Part shown: in pieces, positions 19,766 to 29,577 of the stretch | How positions within the stretch are numbered: position 1 is the first letter of the stretch | Layout of the letters: every line of letters begins with the position of its first letter | Assembly (NCBI RefSeq): GCF_024600715.1 | Contig: NZ_CP102332.1 | Location: forward strand, 1,054,001-1,118,000 | DNA: 64,000 bases | Direction: 5' to 3' | Origin: Streptomyces changanensis | GTDB lineage: Bacteria > Actinomycetota > Actinomycetes > Streptomycetales > Streptomycetaceae | Made by a program: the position numbers and the translations under genes | Notes under the pieces: generated by a model | The model's database searches: none | Told to the model about the DNA's origin: nothing | What the model saw: only the letters and a program-made list of their open reading frames with translations

Positions 19766-20959
19766 TCATTCTCCGGCTCGTGTCTCCCCGTAGGTCTGGT
19801 CCAGGACGCCGGGCAGCACCCGGAGGAAGGTGTCCGCCTCCTCGTCCCCGATGACCAGCGACGGCATGAGCCGTACGACATCGGGGGCGGGCGCGTTCAC
19901 CAGGAGGCCGGCGTCCTGAGCCGCCTGCTGCACCTGGGGCGCGAGGGGCTCGGTGAGCACGATACCCAGCAGGAGGCCCGCGCCGCGGACGTGGGAGACC
20001 AGCGGGTGGTCCAGGGCCTCGATCCCGTCCCGCAGCCTCTCCCCTAGGCGCTTGACCTCATCGAGGGCTCCGTCGGCCCCGAGGGTGTCGAGGACGGCGA
20101 GACCGGCGGCGCAGGCGACGGGGTTGCCGCCGAAGGTCGTGCCGTGGTGGCCGGGCTTCAAAAGCTCGGCAGCCTCCCCGAAGGCGACGGTCGCGCCGAG
20201 GGGCAGGCCGCCGCCGAGGCCCTTGGCCAGGGTGACGACGTCCGGCTCGATCCCGTGCGCCTGGTGCGCGAACCAGTGGCCGCACCGGCCGATGCCGGTC
20301 TGCACCTCGTCCAGGACCAGGAGGGTGCCGGTGGCGCGGGTGATCGCGCGGGCCGCCTCCAGATAGCCGGCGGGCGGCACGACGACGCCGTTCTCGCCCT
20401 GGACGGGTTCGAAGACGACGAGGGCGGTGTCGGTGGTGACGGCCTGCTCCAGGGCGAGCGCGTCGCCGTACGGGACGTGCGTCACGTCACCGGGCAGCGG
20501 CAGGAACGGCTCGCGCTTGCCTGGCTGCCCGGTGAGCGCGAGGGCGCCCATCGTGCGGCCGTGGAAGCCGCCGGTGGTCGCGACCATGTGGGGACGGCCC
20601 GTCAGCCGGCCCATCTTGAAGGCGGCTTCGTTGGCCTCGGCGCCGGAGTTGGCGAAGTAAACCCGTCCGGGGCGGTCGAAGAGCCCCAGCAGCCGTTCGG
20701 CGAGGGCGACCGGCGGCTCGGCGACGAAGAGGTTGGAGACGTGGGAGAGGGCGGCGATCTGCTCGGAGACCGCCTTGACGACCGCCGGATGGGCGTGGCC
20801 GAGCGCGTTGACCGCGATGCCGCCGACGAAGTCGAGGTACTCGTTGCCGTCCGCGTCCCAGACGCGGCTGCCGGCGCCGCGGACGAGCGGGAGGCGGGGC
20901 GTGCCGTAGTTGTCCGTCATGGTGGACCGCCAGCGCCGGGTGAGCCCTTCGTTGCTCAT
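19766..20959 (-). CDS. argD: acetylornithine aminotransferase
   Basis: This is a 397-residue class III PLP aminotransferase. It shows the opening [30 protein letters not shown] and the PLP lysine in [13 protein letters not shown] (about residue 246). It converts N-acetylglutamate semialdehyde to N-acetylornithine with glutamate. Its ATG overlaps the argB stop as ATGA. Confidence 0.96.
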   Translation of the reverse strand: MSNEGLTRRWRSTMTDNYGTPRLPLVRGAGSRVWDADGNEYLDFVGGIAVNALGHAHPAVVKAVSEQIAALSHVSNLFVAEPPVALAERLLGLFDRPGRVYFANSGAEANEAAFKMGRLTGRPHMVATTGGFHGRTMGALALTGQPGKREPFLPLPGDVTHVPYGDALALEQAVTTDTALVVFEPVQGENGVVVPPAGYLEAARAITRATGTLLVLDEVQTGIGRCGHWFAHQAHGIEPDVVTLAKGLGGGLPLGATVAFGEAAELLKPGHHGTTFGGNPVACAAGLAVLDTLGADGALDEVKRLGERLRDGIEALDHPLVSHVRGAGLLLGIVLTEPLAPQVQQAAQDAGLLVNAPAPDVVRLMPSLVIGDEEADTFLRVLPGVLDQTYGETRAGE

Positions 20960-21858
20960 GCGGGTGCCTCCTCTGCGTCGGCCACGACCATGGTGCCGAT
21001 GCCCTCGTCGGTGAAGATCTCCAGCAGGATGGAGTGCTGCACGCGCCCGTCGATCACGCGCGCGGTGCGGACGCCGTTGCGCACGGCGTGGAGGCAGCCC
21101 TCCATCTTGGGGACCATGCCGCTGGACAGCTCGGGCAGCAGCTTCTCCAGCTCGGTGGCGGTGAGGCGGCTGATGACCTCGTCGCTGTGCGGCCAGTCCT
21201 CGTACAGTCCCTCGACGTCCGTGAGGACCATCAGGGTCTCTGCGCCAAGCGCCGCAGCGAGTGCCGCAGCCGCCGTATCAGCATTGACGTTGTAGACATG
21301 TCCGTCGTCCTCCGAGCGGGCGATCGACGACACCACGGGGATCCGCCCGTCGGCGAGGAGCGCCTCGACGGCTCCGGTGTCGATGGCCGTGACCTCGCCG
21401 ACGCGGCCGATGTCGACGGCCTGCCCGTCGATGAGCGGCCGGTGCCGGGTGGCGGTGATGGTGTGGGCGTCCTCGCCGGTCATGCCGACGGCGAACGGCC
21501 CGTGCCGGTTGAGCAGGCCGACGAGTTCGCGCTGGACCTGCCCGGCGAGCACCATCCGGACGACGTCCATCGCCTCGGGGGTGGTGACGCGCAGGCCCGC
21601 CTTGAACTCGCTGACCAGGCCGTGTCGGTCGAGGGCGGCGCTGATCTGCGGTCCTCCGCCGTGCACGACGACGGGCTTGAGGCCGGCGTGGCGGAGGAAG
21701 ACGACGTCCTGCGCGAAGGCCGCCTTCAGGTCGTCGTCGACCATGGCGTTGCCGCCGAACTTGATGACGACGGTCTTGCCGTGGTGGCGGGTGAGCCAGG
21801 GCAGGGCCTCGATGAGGATCTGCGCCTTCGGCAGCGCGGTGTGCTTGCGGGTGCTCAT
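20956..21858 (-). CDS. argB: acetylglutamate kinase
   Basis: This is a 300-residue amino-acid kinase with the nucleotide motif VIKFGGNAM and the substrate loop VHGGGPQIS. It phosphorylates N-acetylglutamate; long-chain members of this family are the arginine-inhibited control point of the pathway. The start overlaps the argJ stop and the end overlaps the argD start, both as ATGA, so the three genes are translated as a coupled unit. Confidence 0.97.
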   Translation of the reverse strand: MSTRKHTALPKAQILIEALPWLTRHHGKTVVIKFGGNAMVDDDLKAAFAQDVVFLRHAGLKPVVVHGGGPQISAALDRHGLVSEFKAGLRVTTPEAMDVVRMVLAGQVQRELVGLLNRHGPFAVGMTGEDAHTITATRHRPLIDGQAVDIGRVGEVTAIDTGAVEALLADGRIPVVSSIARSEDDGHVYNVNADTAAAALAAALGAETLMVLTDVEGLYEDWPHSDEVISRLTATELEKLLPELSSGMVPKMEGCLHAVRNGVRTARVIDGRVQHSILLEIFTDEGIGTMVVADAEEAPA

Positions 21859-23006
21859 GAGCTGTAGGCGCTGTTCTCGTGGACGTAGTCGGCGGTGAGG
21901 TCGTTGGTCCAGATGACGGCGGACTCGGTGCCGGCGGACAAATCGGCGGTGATGGTGACCTCGCGGTAGCGCATGTCGACGAGGTCGCGGTCCTCGCCGA
22001 CGGACCCGTTCCTGCAGACCCACACGCCGTTGATGGCGACGTTCAGCCGGTCCGGTTCGAAGGCGGCCGCGGTGGTGCCGATGGCGGACAGGACCCGGCC
22101 CCAGTTGGGGTCCTCGCCGTGGATGGCGCACTTGAGGAGGTTGTTGCGGGCGATGGAGCGGCCCACCTCGACGGCGTCGGCCTCGGTCGCGGCGTTCACG
22201 ACCTCGACCCGGATCTCCTTGGAGGCGCCCTCGGCGTCGCCGATCAGCTGCCGGCCGAGGTCGTCGCACACCTCGCGCACGGCCTCGGCGAAGTCGTCGT
22301 GGGCGGGGGTGAGGCCGGTGGCGCCGGAGGCGAGGAGCAGGACGGTGTCGTTGGTGGACATGCAGCCGTCGGAGTCCACCCGGTCGAAGGTGGTGCGGGT
22401 GGCCTCGCGCAACGCCTTGTCCAGATCGGGGGCTGCGACGTCGGCGTCGGTGGTGAGGACCACGAGCATGGTGGCGAGGCCCGGGGCGAGCATGCCGGCG
22501 CCCTTGGCCATGCCGCCGACGGTCCAGCCGTCGCGGCTCACCACGGCGGTCTTGTGGACCGTGTCGGTGGTCTTGATGGCGATGGCGGCCTTCTCGCCGC
22601 CGTGCTCGGAGAGGTCGGCGGCGGCCTTGTCGATCCCCGGCAGGAGCCGGTCCATGGGGAGCAGCACCCCGATGAGGCCCGTGGAGGCGACGGCGACCTC
22701 GCCCGCGCCGATCCCGAGGACCTCGGCGGCCTTCTCGGCGGTGGCGTGGGTGTCCTGGAAGCCCTGGGGGCCCGTACAGGCGTTGGCGCCGCCGGAGTTG
22801 AGGACGACGGCGGTCAGCTCGCCGGTCCTGAGGACCTGCTCGGACCAGAGGACCGGGGCGGCCTTGACGCGGTTGGAGGTGAAGACGCCGGCGGCGGCGC
22901 GGCGGGGGCCGGTGTTGACCACGAGGGCCAGGTCCGGGGTGCCGTTCTCCTTGATCCCGGCGGCGATGCCCGCCGCCGTGAATCCCTTGGCTGCCGTGAC
23001 GCTCAC
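21855..23006 (-). CDS. argJ: ornithine acetyltransferase / N-acetylglutamate synthase
   Basis: This is a 383-residue ArgJ. The precursor self-cleaves before the Thr of the ATML motif (about residue 180, in LATMLVV), which becomes the nucleophile. It moves the acetyl group from acetylornithine to glutamate, making the pathway cyclic. The GTG start at 23006 has GGAG 7 nt upstream; a longer frame lacks support. A repeat-filled gap of 163 bp separates it from argC. Confidence 0.96.
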   Translation of the reverse strand: MSVTAAKGFTAAGIAAGIKENGTPDLALVVNTGPRRAAAGVFTSNRVKAAPVLWSEQVLRTGELTAVVLNSGGANACTGPQGFQDTHATAEKAAEVLGIGAGEVAVASTGLIGVLLPMDRLLPGIDKAAADLSEHGGEKAAIAIKTTDTVHKTAVVSRDGWTVGGMAKGAGMLAPGLATMLVVLTTDADVAAPDLDKALREATRTTFDRVDSDGCMSTNDTVLLLASGATGLTPAHDDFAEAVREVCDDLGRQLIGDAEGASKEIRVEVVNAATEADAVEVGRSIARNNLLKCAIHGEDPNWGRVLSAIGTTAAAFEPDRLNVAINGVWVCRNGSVGEDRDLVDMRYREVTITADLSAGTESAVIWTNDLTADYVHENSAYSS

Positions 23007-23087
23007 TGTGTGTCTCCGTTCGCTTCTCCACCCGCGCGGCACGTGGGCGCGGGCATCGTCGTCGTCCGCGGCGCGGCGGCCGCGTGC

Positions 23088-23160
23088 GCTCCCCCGGTCG
23101 TCGAGGGGCGGTGCTCCCCGGTCGTCGCGGGGCGGGGTTCCCGGGTCGTCGCCGGGTGGC
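23088..23160. repeat. three-copy tandem repeat between argC and argJ
   Basis: A unit of about 24-25 bp (GCTCCCCGGTCGTCG core) is repeated three times from 23088, ending next to the argC stop. Each copy can form a short imperfect hairpin (CCCCG with CGGGG). It may tune argJ translation or mRNA stability, or be neutral slippage. Confidence 0.6.
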
Positions 23161-23169
23161 GCTCCCGGC

Positions 23170-24253
<1,084 letters not shown>

Positions 24254-24359
24254 GTCATGTGAGGGGGCCGGGACGAGCGGACGCGGTCCCGGGACCGGCC
24301 CGGGGTCATGGCGCGTGAGCACGCGGGGCGCGCGTGCCGGGGGCCGTCGGGGCTGAGCG

Positions 24360-25100
24360 TCAGGACGGGGCGAGGACGCGGAACTCGTGGCCCTCCGGGT
24401 CGATCAGGCACGTCCACGGGACGTCGCCCTGGCCGAGGTCGAGGTCCGTGGCGCCGAGGGCGCGCAGCCGGGCAACCTCCGCCGCCGTGTCGTCGCCGGG
24501 GTACGGCAGCAGGTCGAGGTGGACGCGGTCCGGCGCGGTCTTCACGTCGGGCGTGCGGAGGAACTCGAGGTACGGGCCGACGCCCTCGGGGGAGCGCAAG
24601 GCCGCGTGGTCGTCGGTCACCTCGCGCACGGTCCAGTCCGTCGCCCCGCCCCAGAACCGGGCCATGGCCCGGGGGTCCGCGCAGTCGACGACCACCGCGG
24701 CGATCGGCCCGGTGTCCCGGTAGGTCTCCCGGGGCTCCAGGACGCAGAACTCGTTGCCCTCCGGATCGGCGAGGACCGTCCACGGCACCTCGCCCTGGCC
24801 CACGTGGGCGGGCCTCGCACCGAGAGACCGGAGGCGCGCGACCAACCGCGCCTGATGGTCCGCGGAGGTGGTGGCGAGATCGAGGTGCGCACGGTTCTTC
24901 GTCGTCGTCTTGGCTTCCGGCACGGGGACGACGTCGACGCAGACGGCGACCGGGTCCGGCCGGGCGAGGCCGCCGACGGGTCCGACGCGGGTGGTCACCC
25001 CGAGGTCGTGGGCACTCCACCCGAGCGCCTCCGCCCAGAACCGGCCGATCGCCCGGGCGTCCCGAGCCTTCACGTTCACCTGCACGGGTCGCAGTGCCAT
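24360..25100 (-). CDS. tandem VOC (glyoxalase-fold) protein
   Basis: This is a 246-residue protein with two repeated VOC domains, each ending in the pattern VPWTxLxDPEGxEFxVL (near residues 105-125 and again near the C-terminus). Proteins of this shape are usually small-molecule binding or resistance proteins. The metal ligands are not clear enough to predict a reaction. The -10 TAGGAT ends 7 nt before the ATG at 25100 and there is no ribosome site, suggesting a leaderless mRNA. Confidence 0.8.
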   Translation of the reverse strand: MALRPVQVNVKARDARAIGRFWAEALGWSAHDLGVTTRVGPVGGLARPDPVAVCVDVVPVPEAKTTTKNRAHLDLATTSADHQARLVARLRSLGARPAHVGQGEVPWTVLADPEGNEFCVLEPRETYRDTGPIAAVVVDCADPRAMARFWGGATDWTVREVTDDHAALRSPEGVGPYLEFLRTPDVKTAPDRVHLDLLPYPGDDTAAEVARLRALGATDLDLGQGDVPWTCLIDPEGHEFRVLAPS

Positions 25101-25107
25101 GCCGGCG

Positions 25108-25113
25108 ATCCTA
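25108..25113 (-). promoter_or_regulatory. -10 element, probable leaderless promoter
   Basis: TAGGAT on the minus strand lies 7 nt upstream of the ATG of the VOC gene. Confidence 0.5.
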
Positions 25114-25171
25114 TGCACCCGCCCGCCGACGGACCCCGTACCGCCGTCTGACTGCGGCGGGGGAGAGCGAA

Positions 25172-25199
25172 CGGGCCCGGCGGTGGCGCGCCGGGCCCG
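25172..25199 (-). terminator. terminator of the S1-like gene
   Basis: A perfect 11-bp stem (25172-25182 with 25189-25199) with a 6-nt loop begins 8 nt after the stop codon. Confidence 0.78.
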
Positions 25200-25207
25200 C
25201 CCGAGGA

Positions 25208-26752
25208 TCAGATGGTGATCATCAGGGTGCCGCCGTCGAAGTACGTGCCCATGTTCTTGCGGACGGACACGTTGCCGCTCGCGGCCTCGTGCACGAACAG
25301 GTCGGCCTTGCCGTCGCCCGTCGCGTCACCGAAGCGCAGGCGCCCCCCGTCCGCGCCGGTCACGAAGCGGCCCCAACCGGCGCTCCAGTGGGTACCGCCG
25401 TCGAAGTACGTCCCCATGTTCTTGCGAACGGTGATCTTGCCGTCCGTGCCGTGCACGACCAGGTCCGCCTTGCCGTCACCGGTGATGTCGGCGAAGTACA
25501 GCCGCCCCAGGTCGCTGCCGTCCACGAAACGACCCCAACCGGCGCTCCAGTGCGTACCGCCGTCGAAGTACGTCCCCATGTTCTTGCGAACGGCGATGTT
25601 CCCGTCCGTGCCGTGCACGACCAGGTCCGCCTTGCCGTCACCGGTGATGTCGGCGAAGTACAGCCGCCCCAGGTCGCTGCCGTCCACGAAACGACCCCAA
25701 CCGGCGCTCCAGTGCGTACCGCCGTCGAAGTACGTCCCCATGTTCTTGCGAACGGCGATGTTGCCGTCCGTGCCGTGCACGACCAGGTCCGCCTTGCCGT
25801 CACCGGTGATGTCGGCGAAGTACAGCCGCCCCAGGTCCTTGCCGTCCACGAAACGACCCCAACCGGTGCTCCACACCCGGCCGGCGTCGAAGCGGGCGCC
25901 GAGGTTGCGGTGGACGACGACGTCGCCGTTGGTGTGCTGGACGACGAGGTCGTCCTTGCCGTCGCCGTCGACGTCGGCGGGGGTGATCCGGTCGCGGTTG
26001 CGGATCTCCTTGATCCAGCCCCCGAGGTCGTCGACGCGGGAGTCGACGGCACCGGTACGGACCTCCGAGGCCGGGGCGCCGTAGCAGCCTCCCTGCCAGG
26101 ACCGGCTGTGCAGGGCGACCAGTTCGACCCCGCCGTCCTTCTGTCGGAGCGCGGGGCCGCCGGTGTCGCCCATGCAGACGGACACGCCGTCCTGTCCGGT
26201 GAGGGAGACGGTGGTGGCGTCCACCGCGTCGACCCGGAAGTCGCCGGTGTGGAGGCGGTCGGGGACCCAGGAGGTCTTCGTCCGGCCGAAGCCGGCGCCG
26301 GTCAGGGTCTCGCCCGCGACGGCGGCGGAGGCGGCCGGGGCGATCGGGGTGACACCGGTGACGGGGCGGGCGAGACGGGCCAGGGCGACGTCCCGGTCCG
26401 CGCGCGGCACGACCTCGACGACGTCGACGGTCTGACCGCCGAGCGTCGCGGTGGTCTTCGCGGCGGGCCGGCCCGCGGGGACGGTGGAGCCCGGGGTGTC
26501 GGTGAAGCAGCTGGCGGCGGTGAGCAGCCACTGCTGGTGGACCAGGACGCCGGAGCAGCCGCGCGCGGCGGTGGTGGCGGCGTCGCCGCCCATGCGCAGC
26601 TGCGCGGTGAAGGCGTGGGCCCCGTCCGCCGCGGGCGTCCCGCTCACCGCGTGGGCGGCGGGCGCCGCGGTCAGCAGTCCGGCGGCGACGGCGCAGACGA
26701 GGGCGGCGGCCACCCCGCGGGGGCGTCTGGTCCTGAACGGTGTACCGAGCAC
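25208..26752 (-). CDS. exported S1-like pseudoprotease with FG-GAP repeats
   Basis: This is a 514-residue protein with a signal peptide ending near AHA (residues 33-35). Residues about 36-245 are a trypsin-like S1 domain, but the His motif TAAHC reads TAASC (Ser81) and the Ser motif GDSGGP reads GDTGGP (Thr197). Only the Asp (DVALARL, Asp121) is kept, so it is probably not a working protease. Residues about 250-514 are five FG-GAP/VCBS-type units with the calcium-binding-like DxTGDGKADL. Its likely role is binding outside the cell. The start at the GTG 26752 is favoured by the signal peptide; GAGGA lies about 10 nt upstream. Confidence 0.85.
   Translation of the reverse strand: MLGTPFRTRRPRGVAAALVCAVAAGLLTAAPAAHAVSGTPAADGAHAFTAQLRMGGDAATTAARGCSGVLVHQQWLLTAASCFTDTPGSTVPAGRPAAKTTATLGGQTVDVVEVVPRADRDVALARLARPVTGVTPIAPAASAAVAGETLTGAGFGRTKTSWVPDRLHTGDFRVDAVDATTVSLTGQDGVSVCMGDTGGPALRQKDGGVELVALHSRSWQGGCYGAPASEVRTGAVDSRVDDLGGWIKEIRNRDRITPADVDGDGKDDLVVQHTNGDVVVHRNLGARFDAGRVWSTGWGRFVDGKDLGRLYFADITGDGKADLVVHGTDGNIAVRKNMGTYFDGGTHWSAGWGRFVDGSDLGRLYFADITGDGKADLVVHGTDGNIAVRKNMGTYFDGGTHWSAGWGRFVDGSDLGRLYFADITGDGKADLVVHGTDGKITVRKNMGTYFDGGTHWSAGWGRFVTGADGGRLRFGDATGDGKADLFVHEAASGNVSVRKNMGTYFDGGTLMITI
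25236..25887 (-). repeat. 162-bp coding repeats (FG-GAP units)
   Basis: The marker TCGAA or TCGA recurs at 25236, 25401, 25563, 25725 and 25887, spaced 165, 162, 162 and 162 bp. The central copies are almost identical in DNA, including synonymous sites, which points to recent duplication or gene conversion. Confidence 0.88.
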
Positions 26753-27093
26753 GTGTGTGCGGTCCTCACGTGAGAGGCCCGCCACCCTCCCGGCCCCGAG
26801 GGGCGGGCGGCGGTCGGCGCCGCGCCGGGCAGCGGCCGTCGCCCCGGGCGGTGACGAGCGCTGACGGGCAGAAAGAAGATCAACTCGCGTTGACACCGGA
26901 ATATCGCACAGGGACGCCGCGAAGCCCGCGCGAGATGGCTCGGTTGCAGCGCTTTTGCGCCTACGTTGGCCGGAAGCTTTCGGCCCCTTGGGTGGCGCCC
27001 GTGCCGCCCGGAGCCTCCGGCGGTGCGGATCGTTGACATCCGGGCCTCCACCCTGCTGTTCTCGCCCCCTGTTCGCGCCCCTCGGGAGGAAAC
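26753..27093. other. divergent intergenic region
   Basis: No gene is seen. It contains TCAACTCGCGTTGA (26880-26893; TCAAC and GTTGA arms), a relatively AT-rich patch near 26870-26910, and a promoter for the cupin gene near 27033. A minus-strand TTGATC at 26883-26878 could belong to the S1-like gene, but no good -10 is evident. Confidence 0.5.
27033..27062 (+). promoter_or_regulatory. candidate cupin-gene promoter
   Basis: TTGACA (27033-27038) is followed after 18 bp by TGTTCT (27057-27062), about 30 nt upstream of the GTG start. The -35 is perfect but the -10 is weak. Confidence 0.45.
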
Positions 27094-27615
27094 GTGTCCC
27101 CGACCCCGCCCCCCTCCTCACCTCCGTCCCCGACAGCCGGCGTGCTCACCCGGATGGCCGATCTCGTACGCGCGATGCCGGCCGAGCGGGGCGGCGCCCT
27201 GTGGCGGCTCGCCGCGGCGGACCGGCAGCTCGACGCGAACGTGGTGCGACTCGCCCCGGGCGCGGGCGTCGCCGTCCACGTGGAACCGGACCTCGACATC
27301 CTCGTGTTCGTGCTGAACGGCCACGGCGAGCTGTCGACCGGGGACGGGGCCGAACCGCTGGAGACCGGGTGCGTGGTCTGGCTGCCGCGTGGCTCCCGCC
27401 GCGGCCTGTCCGCCGGACCGCACGGCCTCGACTACCTCACCGTGCACCGCCGTCGCCCCGGCATGACGATCGGTCGCGCGGCGGGCGCGGAGCGGACGGG
27501 CGGTGAGCCGGCCTGCCTGCTGGACCGGGTGTGCCCGGAGTGCGGGCGGCTGGCGCCCGAGGGGGCCGACGCGCGGTTCTGCGGCCGGTGCGGGCACCGG
27601 CTCCCCGAGGGCTGA
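27094..27615 (+). CDS. cupin protein with C-terminal zinc ribbon
   Basis: This is a 173-residue protein. Residues about 45-120 form a cupin barrel (HVEPDLDILVFVLNGHGEL, then ETGCVVWLPRGSRRG). The tail carries two CxxC pairs (CPEC and CGRC, about 18 residues apart), a zinc-ribbon-like knuckle. The function is unknown, perhaps sensing or binding a small molecule. The GTG start has GGAGG 4 nt upstream. Its last 179 bp lie opposite the 3' end of the convergent MFS gene. Confidence 0.78.
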   Translation: MSPTPPPSSPPSPTAGVLTRMADLVRAMPAERGGALWRLAAADRQLDANVVRLAPGAGVAVHVEPDLDILVFVLNGHGELSTGDGAEPLETGCVVWLPRGSRRGLSAGPHGLDYLTVHRRRPGMTIGRAAGAERTGGEPACLLDRVCPECGRLAPEGADARFCGRCGHRLPEG

Positions 27616-28921
27616 CCGCGACGGCCACGGCGTGCGCGGCGGCGGCCGCCAGCAGCGCGCCCGGCGGGGAAACGGACGCGAGCGGCCCCGCCACGGCCGC
27701 GCCGCACGCGAAGCCGGTGATCTTGAGGCTGGCGCCGGTCGTCTGGATCTGGCCGCGCAGCCCGTCCGGCGACTCGCGGTGACGCAGCGCCAGCAGGGCC
27801 GTCAGCTGAGGCCCCTCCCCCGCGCCGACCAGGAGCACGGCCCCCACCACGACGGCGGGGTGTCCCCCGGCCGCGCCGGCCACGCCGACGACCCCGGCCG
27901 CCAGGACGGGCAGGGCGGCCGCTTGGACGAGGGTCGCCCCGCGGAAGACGGCCTCCGGGCCGGGCGGGCGGCGCGTACGGGCCAGCACGGCGTCGGCGGC
28001 GAGGGCCGCGCCGGCGGCCCCGGCGAGCAGCAGCGCACCCTGACCGGGCCCCCCGAGGTACCGCGCGCCCAGCAGGGGCGCACAGGCGACGAGGACGCCC
28101 TGCCCCGCGCAGGACAGCACGGACGCGGCGGTCACCCGGGCCAGCACCCGGCTCCGGACGAGCGCGCGGGCCCCCTCGGCGACGCCCACGGCCACTCCGG
28201 CGACACCCCGCGCCGGCCGGCCCGGTACCCCCTGCGGCGCGCCGTCCCGGTGCGGAACCGGCACACCGTCCCCGTGCGGTACCGGCACCCCGCCCCCGTG
28301 CGGAACCGGCACCAAGTCCCGGTCCCGTGACGTGCCGGAGAGGGGTGCGCCCGCGCCGGGTGGGAGCGTCCACGCCAGGGGGACGACCGCGCCGATCAGG
28401 GCGGCCGCGGCCACCACTCCCGCCGGGGCGCCGTACAGGGCGGCGACGCCGCCCACCAGGGCCGGGCCGGCGAGGGCCGCCGCGTGGAAGGTCATCGCGT
28501 CGAGGGCGGTGGCCCGCGGCAGCGCGGTGGGGCCCGCGACGTGGGGCAGCTGCGCGGTCCAGCCGCCCGACAGCGCCGGGGCGAGGAGTCCCGAGGCGGC
28601 CGCGACCAGCAGCGGCAGGGGGTACGGCGTGCGCCCGAGGCACAGCAGCACCGCGACGAGGGCGGCCGCGTACCCGGCGAGCGCCCCCGCCAGCAGCCGG
28701 CCCGGCCGTGGCGAGCGGTCCAGGAGCGCCCCGACGACCGGGCCGCCGAGCGCCGCTGCCGCCGTGCCCGCGGCGAGCAGGGCGGAGGCGCGGGCGGACG
28801 AGCCGGTCGCCGCGAGTCCGGCGAGCAGCAGCGCGGGGCCTGCCGCCTCGTCGCCCGTGCGGGCGAGGGCGGCGCCGACGGTGTACCGGGCGAGGGCGGG
28901 ACGGTTCTTCACGCCCGGCAC
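27437..28921 (-). CDS. MFS transporter
   Basis: This is a 494-residue membrane protein with about 12 hydrophobic segments split by a central loop. The loop holds three 8-residue repeats (VPVPHGGG type). The membrane domain ends near residue 435, at the point opposite the cupin stop codon. The last 58 or so residues are an Arg/Pro-rich tail read antisense to the cupin zinc ribbon, which suggests a lost stop. The start is the GTG at 28921 (or 28912); no ribosome site. The substrate is unknown. It is divergent from a CGNR regulator 47 bp away. Confidence 0.78.
   Translation of the reverse strand: MPGVKNRPALARYTVGAALARTGDEAAGPALLLAGLAATGSSARASALLAAGTAAAALGGPVVGALLDRSPRPGRLLAGALAGYAAALVAVLLCLGRTPYPLPLLVAAASGLLAPALSGGWTAQLPHVAGPTALPRATALDAMTFHAAALAGPALVGGVAALYGAPAGVVAAAALIGAVVPLAWTLPPGAGAPLSGTSRDRDLVPVPHGGGVPVPHGDGVPVPHRDGAPQGVPGRPARGVAGVAVGVAEGARALVRSRVLARVTAASVLSCAGQGVLVACAPLLGARYLGGPGQGALLLAGAAGAALAADAVLARTRRPPGPEAVFRGATLVQAAALPVLAAGVVGVAGAAGGHPAVVVGAVLLVGAGEGPQLTALLALRHRESPDGLRGQIQTTGASLKITGFACGAAVAGPLASVSPPGALLAAAAAHAVAVAVSPRGAGARTGRRTARRPPRAPAARTPGTPGPAGRPAHRPSAPRPPRDRSSCRGDGGAR
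28244..28315 (-). repeat. three 24-bp coding repeats in the MFS loop
   Basis: Three consecutive 24-bp units encode VPVPH(G/R)(G/D)G and differ at a few positions. They lengthen the cytoplasmic loop between the two halves of the transporter. Confidence 0.85.
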
Positions 28922-28930
28922 GGTACGGGG

Positions 28931-28962
28931 GTAACGGAAAACAGCACCAGATGCGTTACATT
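28931..28962 (+). promoter_or_regulatory. CGNR-gene promoter and inverted repeat
   Basis: GTAACG (28931-28936) and CGTTAC (28954-28959) form an inverted repeat, the second arm running into the -10 TACATT (28957-28962), which ends 6 nt before the GTG at 28969. It may be an operator for the divergent pair. Confidence 0.5.
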
Positions 28963-28968
28963 CGCCGG

Positions 28969-29565
28969 GTGTCCGCTCCCGACGGCCGGTCGACCCGGCA
29001 TTCCGTGCACGCCGTCGCCCGCCGCACCGAGGCCCTCGTCAACGCGCTCACCGGGCACGGCCCGGACGGCCCGGCGCCGGAGGAGGTGGCACGGCTGCTG
29101 CGCGAGCACGGCGAGAGCGAGCCGCTCACCGTGGGCCCCGGCGACGTGGCGGAGCTGCGGACGGCCGCGCTGGCCCTGCGGGAGGTCTTCGCGGCCACCG
29201 GTACGGACGCGGCCGCCGCGGCCCTGAACCGGCTCCTCGCGCGCGGGACCGGCCCGCTGCGGCTCACCTCGCACGGCGGCGACAGCCCGTGGCACCCCCA
29301 CCTGGACCGGGCGGACGACGCCCCCTGGGGGGAGTGGTTCCTCGCGTCGTCGTGCCTGTGCCTGACGGTCCTGCTGTGGGAGCGGCAGCGACCGCCGGGC
29401 GGGCTGTGCGCCGCGCCGGGCTGCGGCGACGTCTACCTCACCCTCGGCAGCGGCGTACCGCGCCGCTACTGCTCGCGGCGGTGCGCGACGCGCGAGCGGG
29501 TGGCCGCCCACCGGCGGGCCAGGGCCCTCCCGGGCGGGGGACGGGGCGGCGCCGACCGCTGCTGA
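28969..29565 (+). CDS. CGNR zinc-finger protein, probable regulator
   Basis: This is a 198-residue protein of the ABATE/CGNR family. The C-terminal zinc finger runs from CAAPGCGDVYL through YCSRRCATRERVAAHR, giving two Cys pairs and the basic end typical of the family. The start at the GTG 28969 fits a leaderless mRNA; an upstream in-frame ATG at 28951 overlaps the promoter. Its position suggests control of the divergent MFS gene. Confidence 0.82.
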   Translation: MSAPDGRSTRHSVHAVARRTEALVNALTGHGPDGPAPEEVARLLREHGESEPLTVGPGDVAELRTAALALREVFAATGTDAAAAALNRLLARGTGPLRLTSHGGDSPWHPHLDRADDAPWGEWFLASSCLCLTVLLWERQRPPGGLCAAPGCGDVYLTLGSGVPRRYCSRRCATRERVAAHRRARALPGGGRGGADRC

Positions 29566-29577
29566 CGGAGCCGCCCG

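Noticed and set aside
23088..23160. CRISPR-like array
   Set aside because: Repeats are directly tandem without unique spacers and only three copies; no cas genes in the window.
25236..25887. Repeat block as a mobile element
   Set aside because: Repeats are in-frame 54-residue units of one secreted protein; no transposase, terminal repeats or target duplications.
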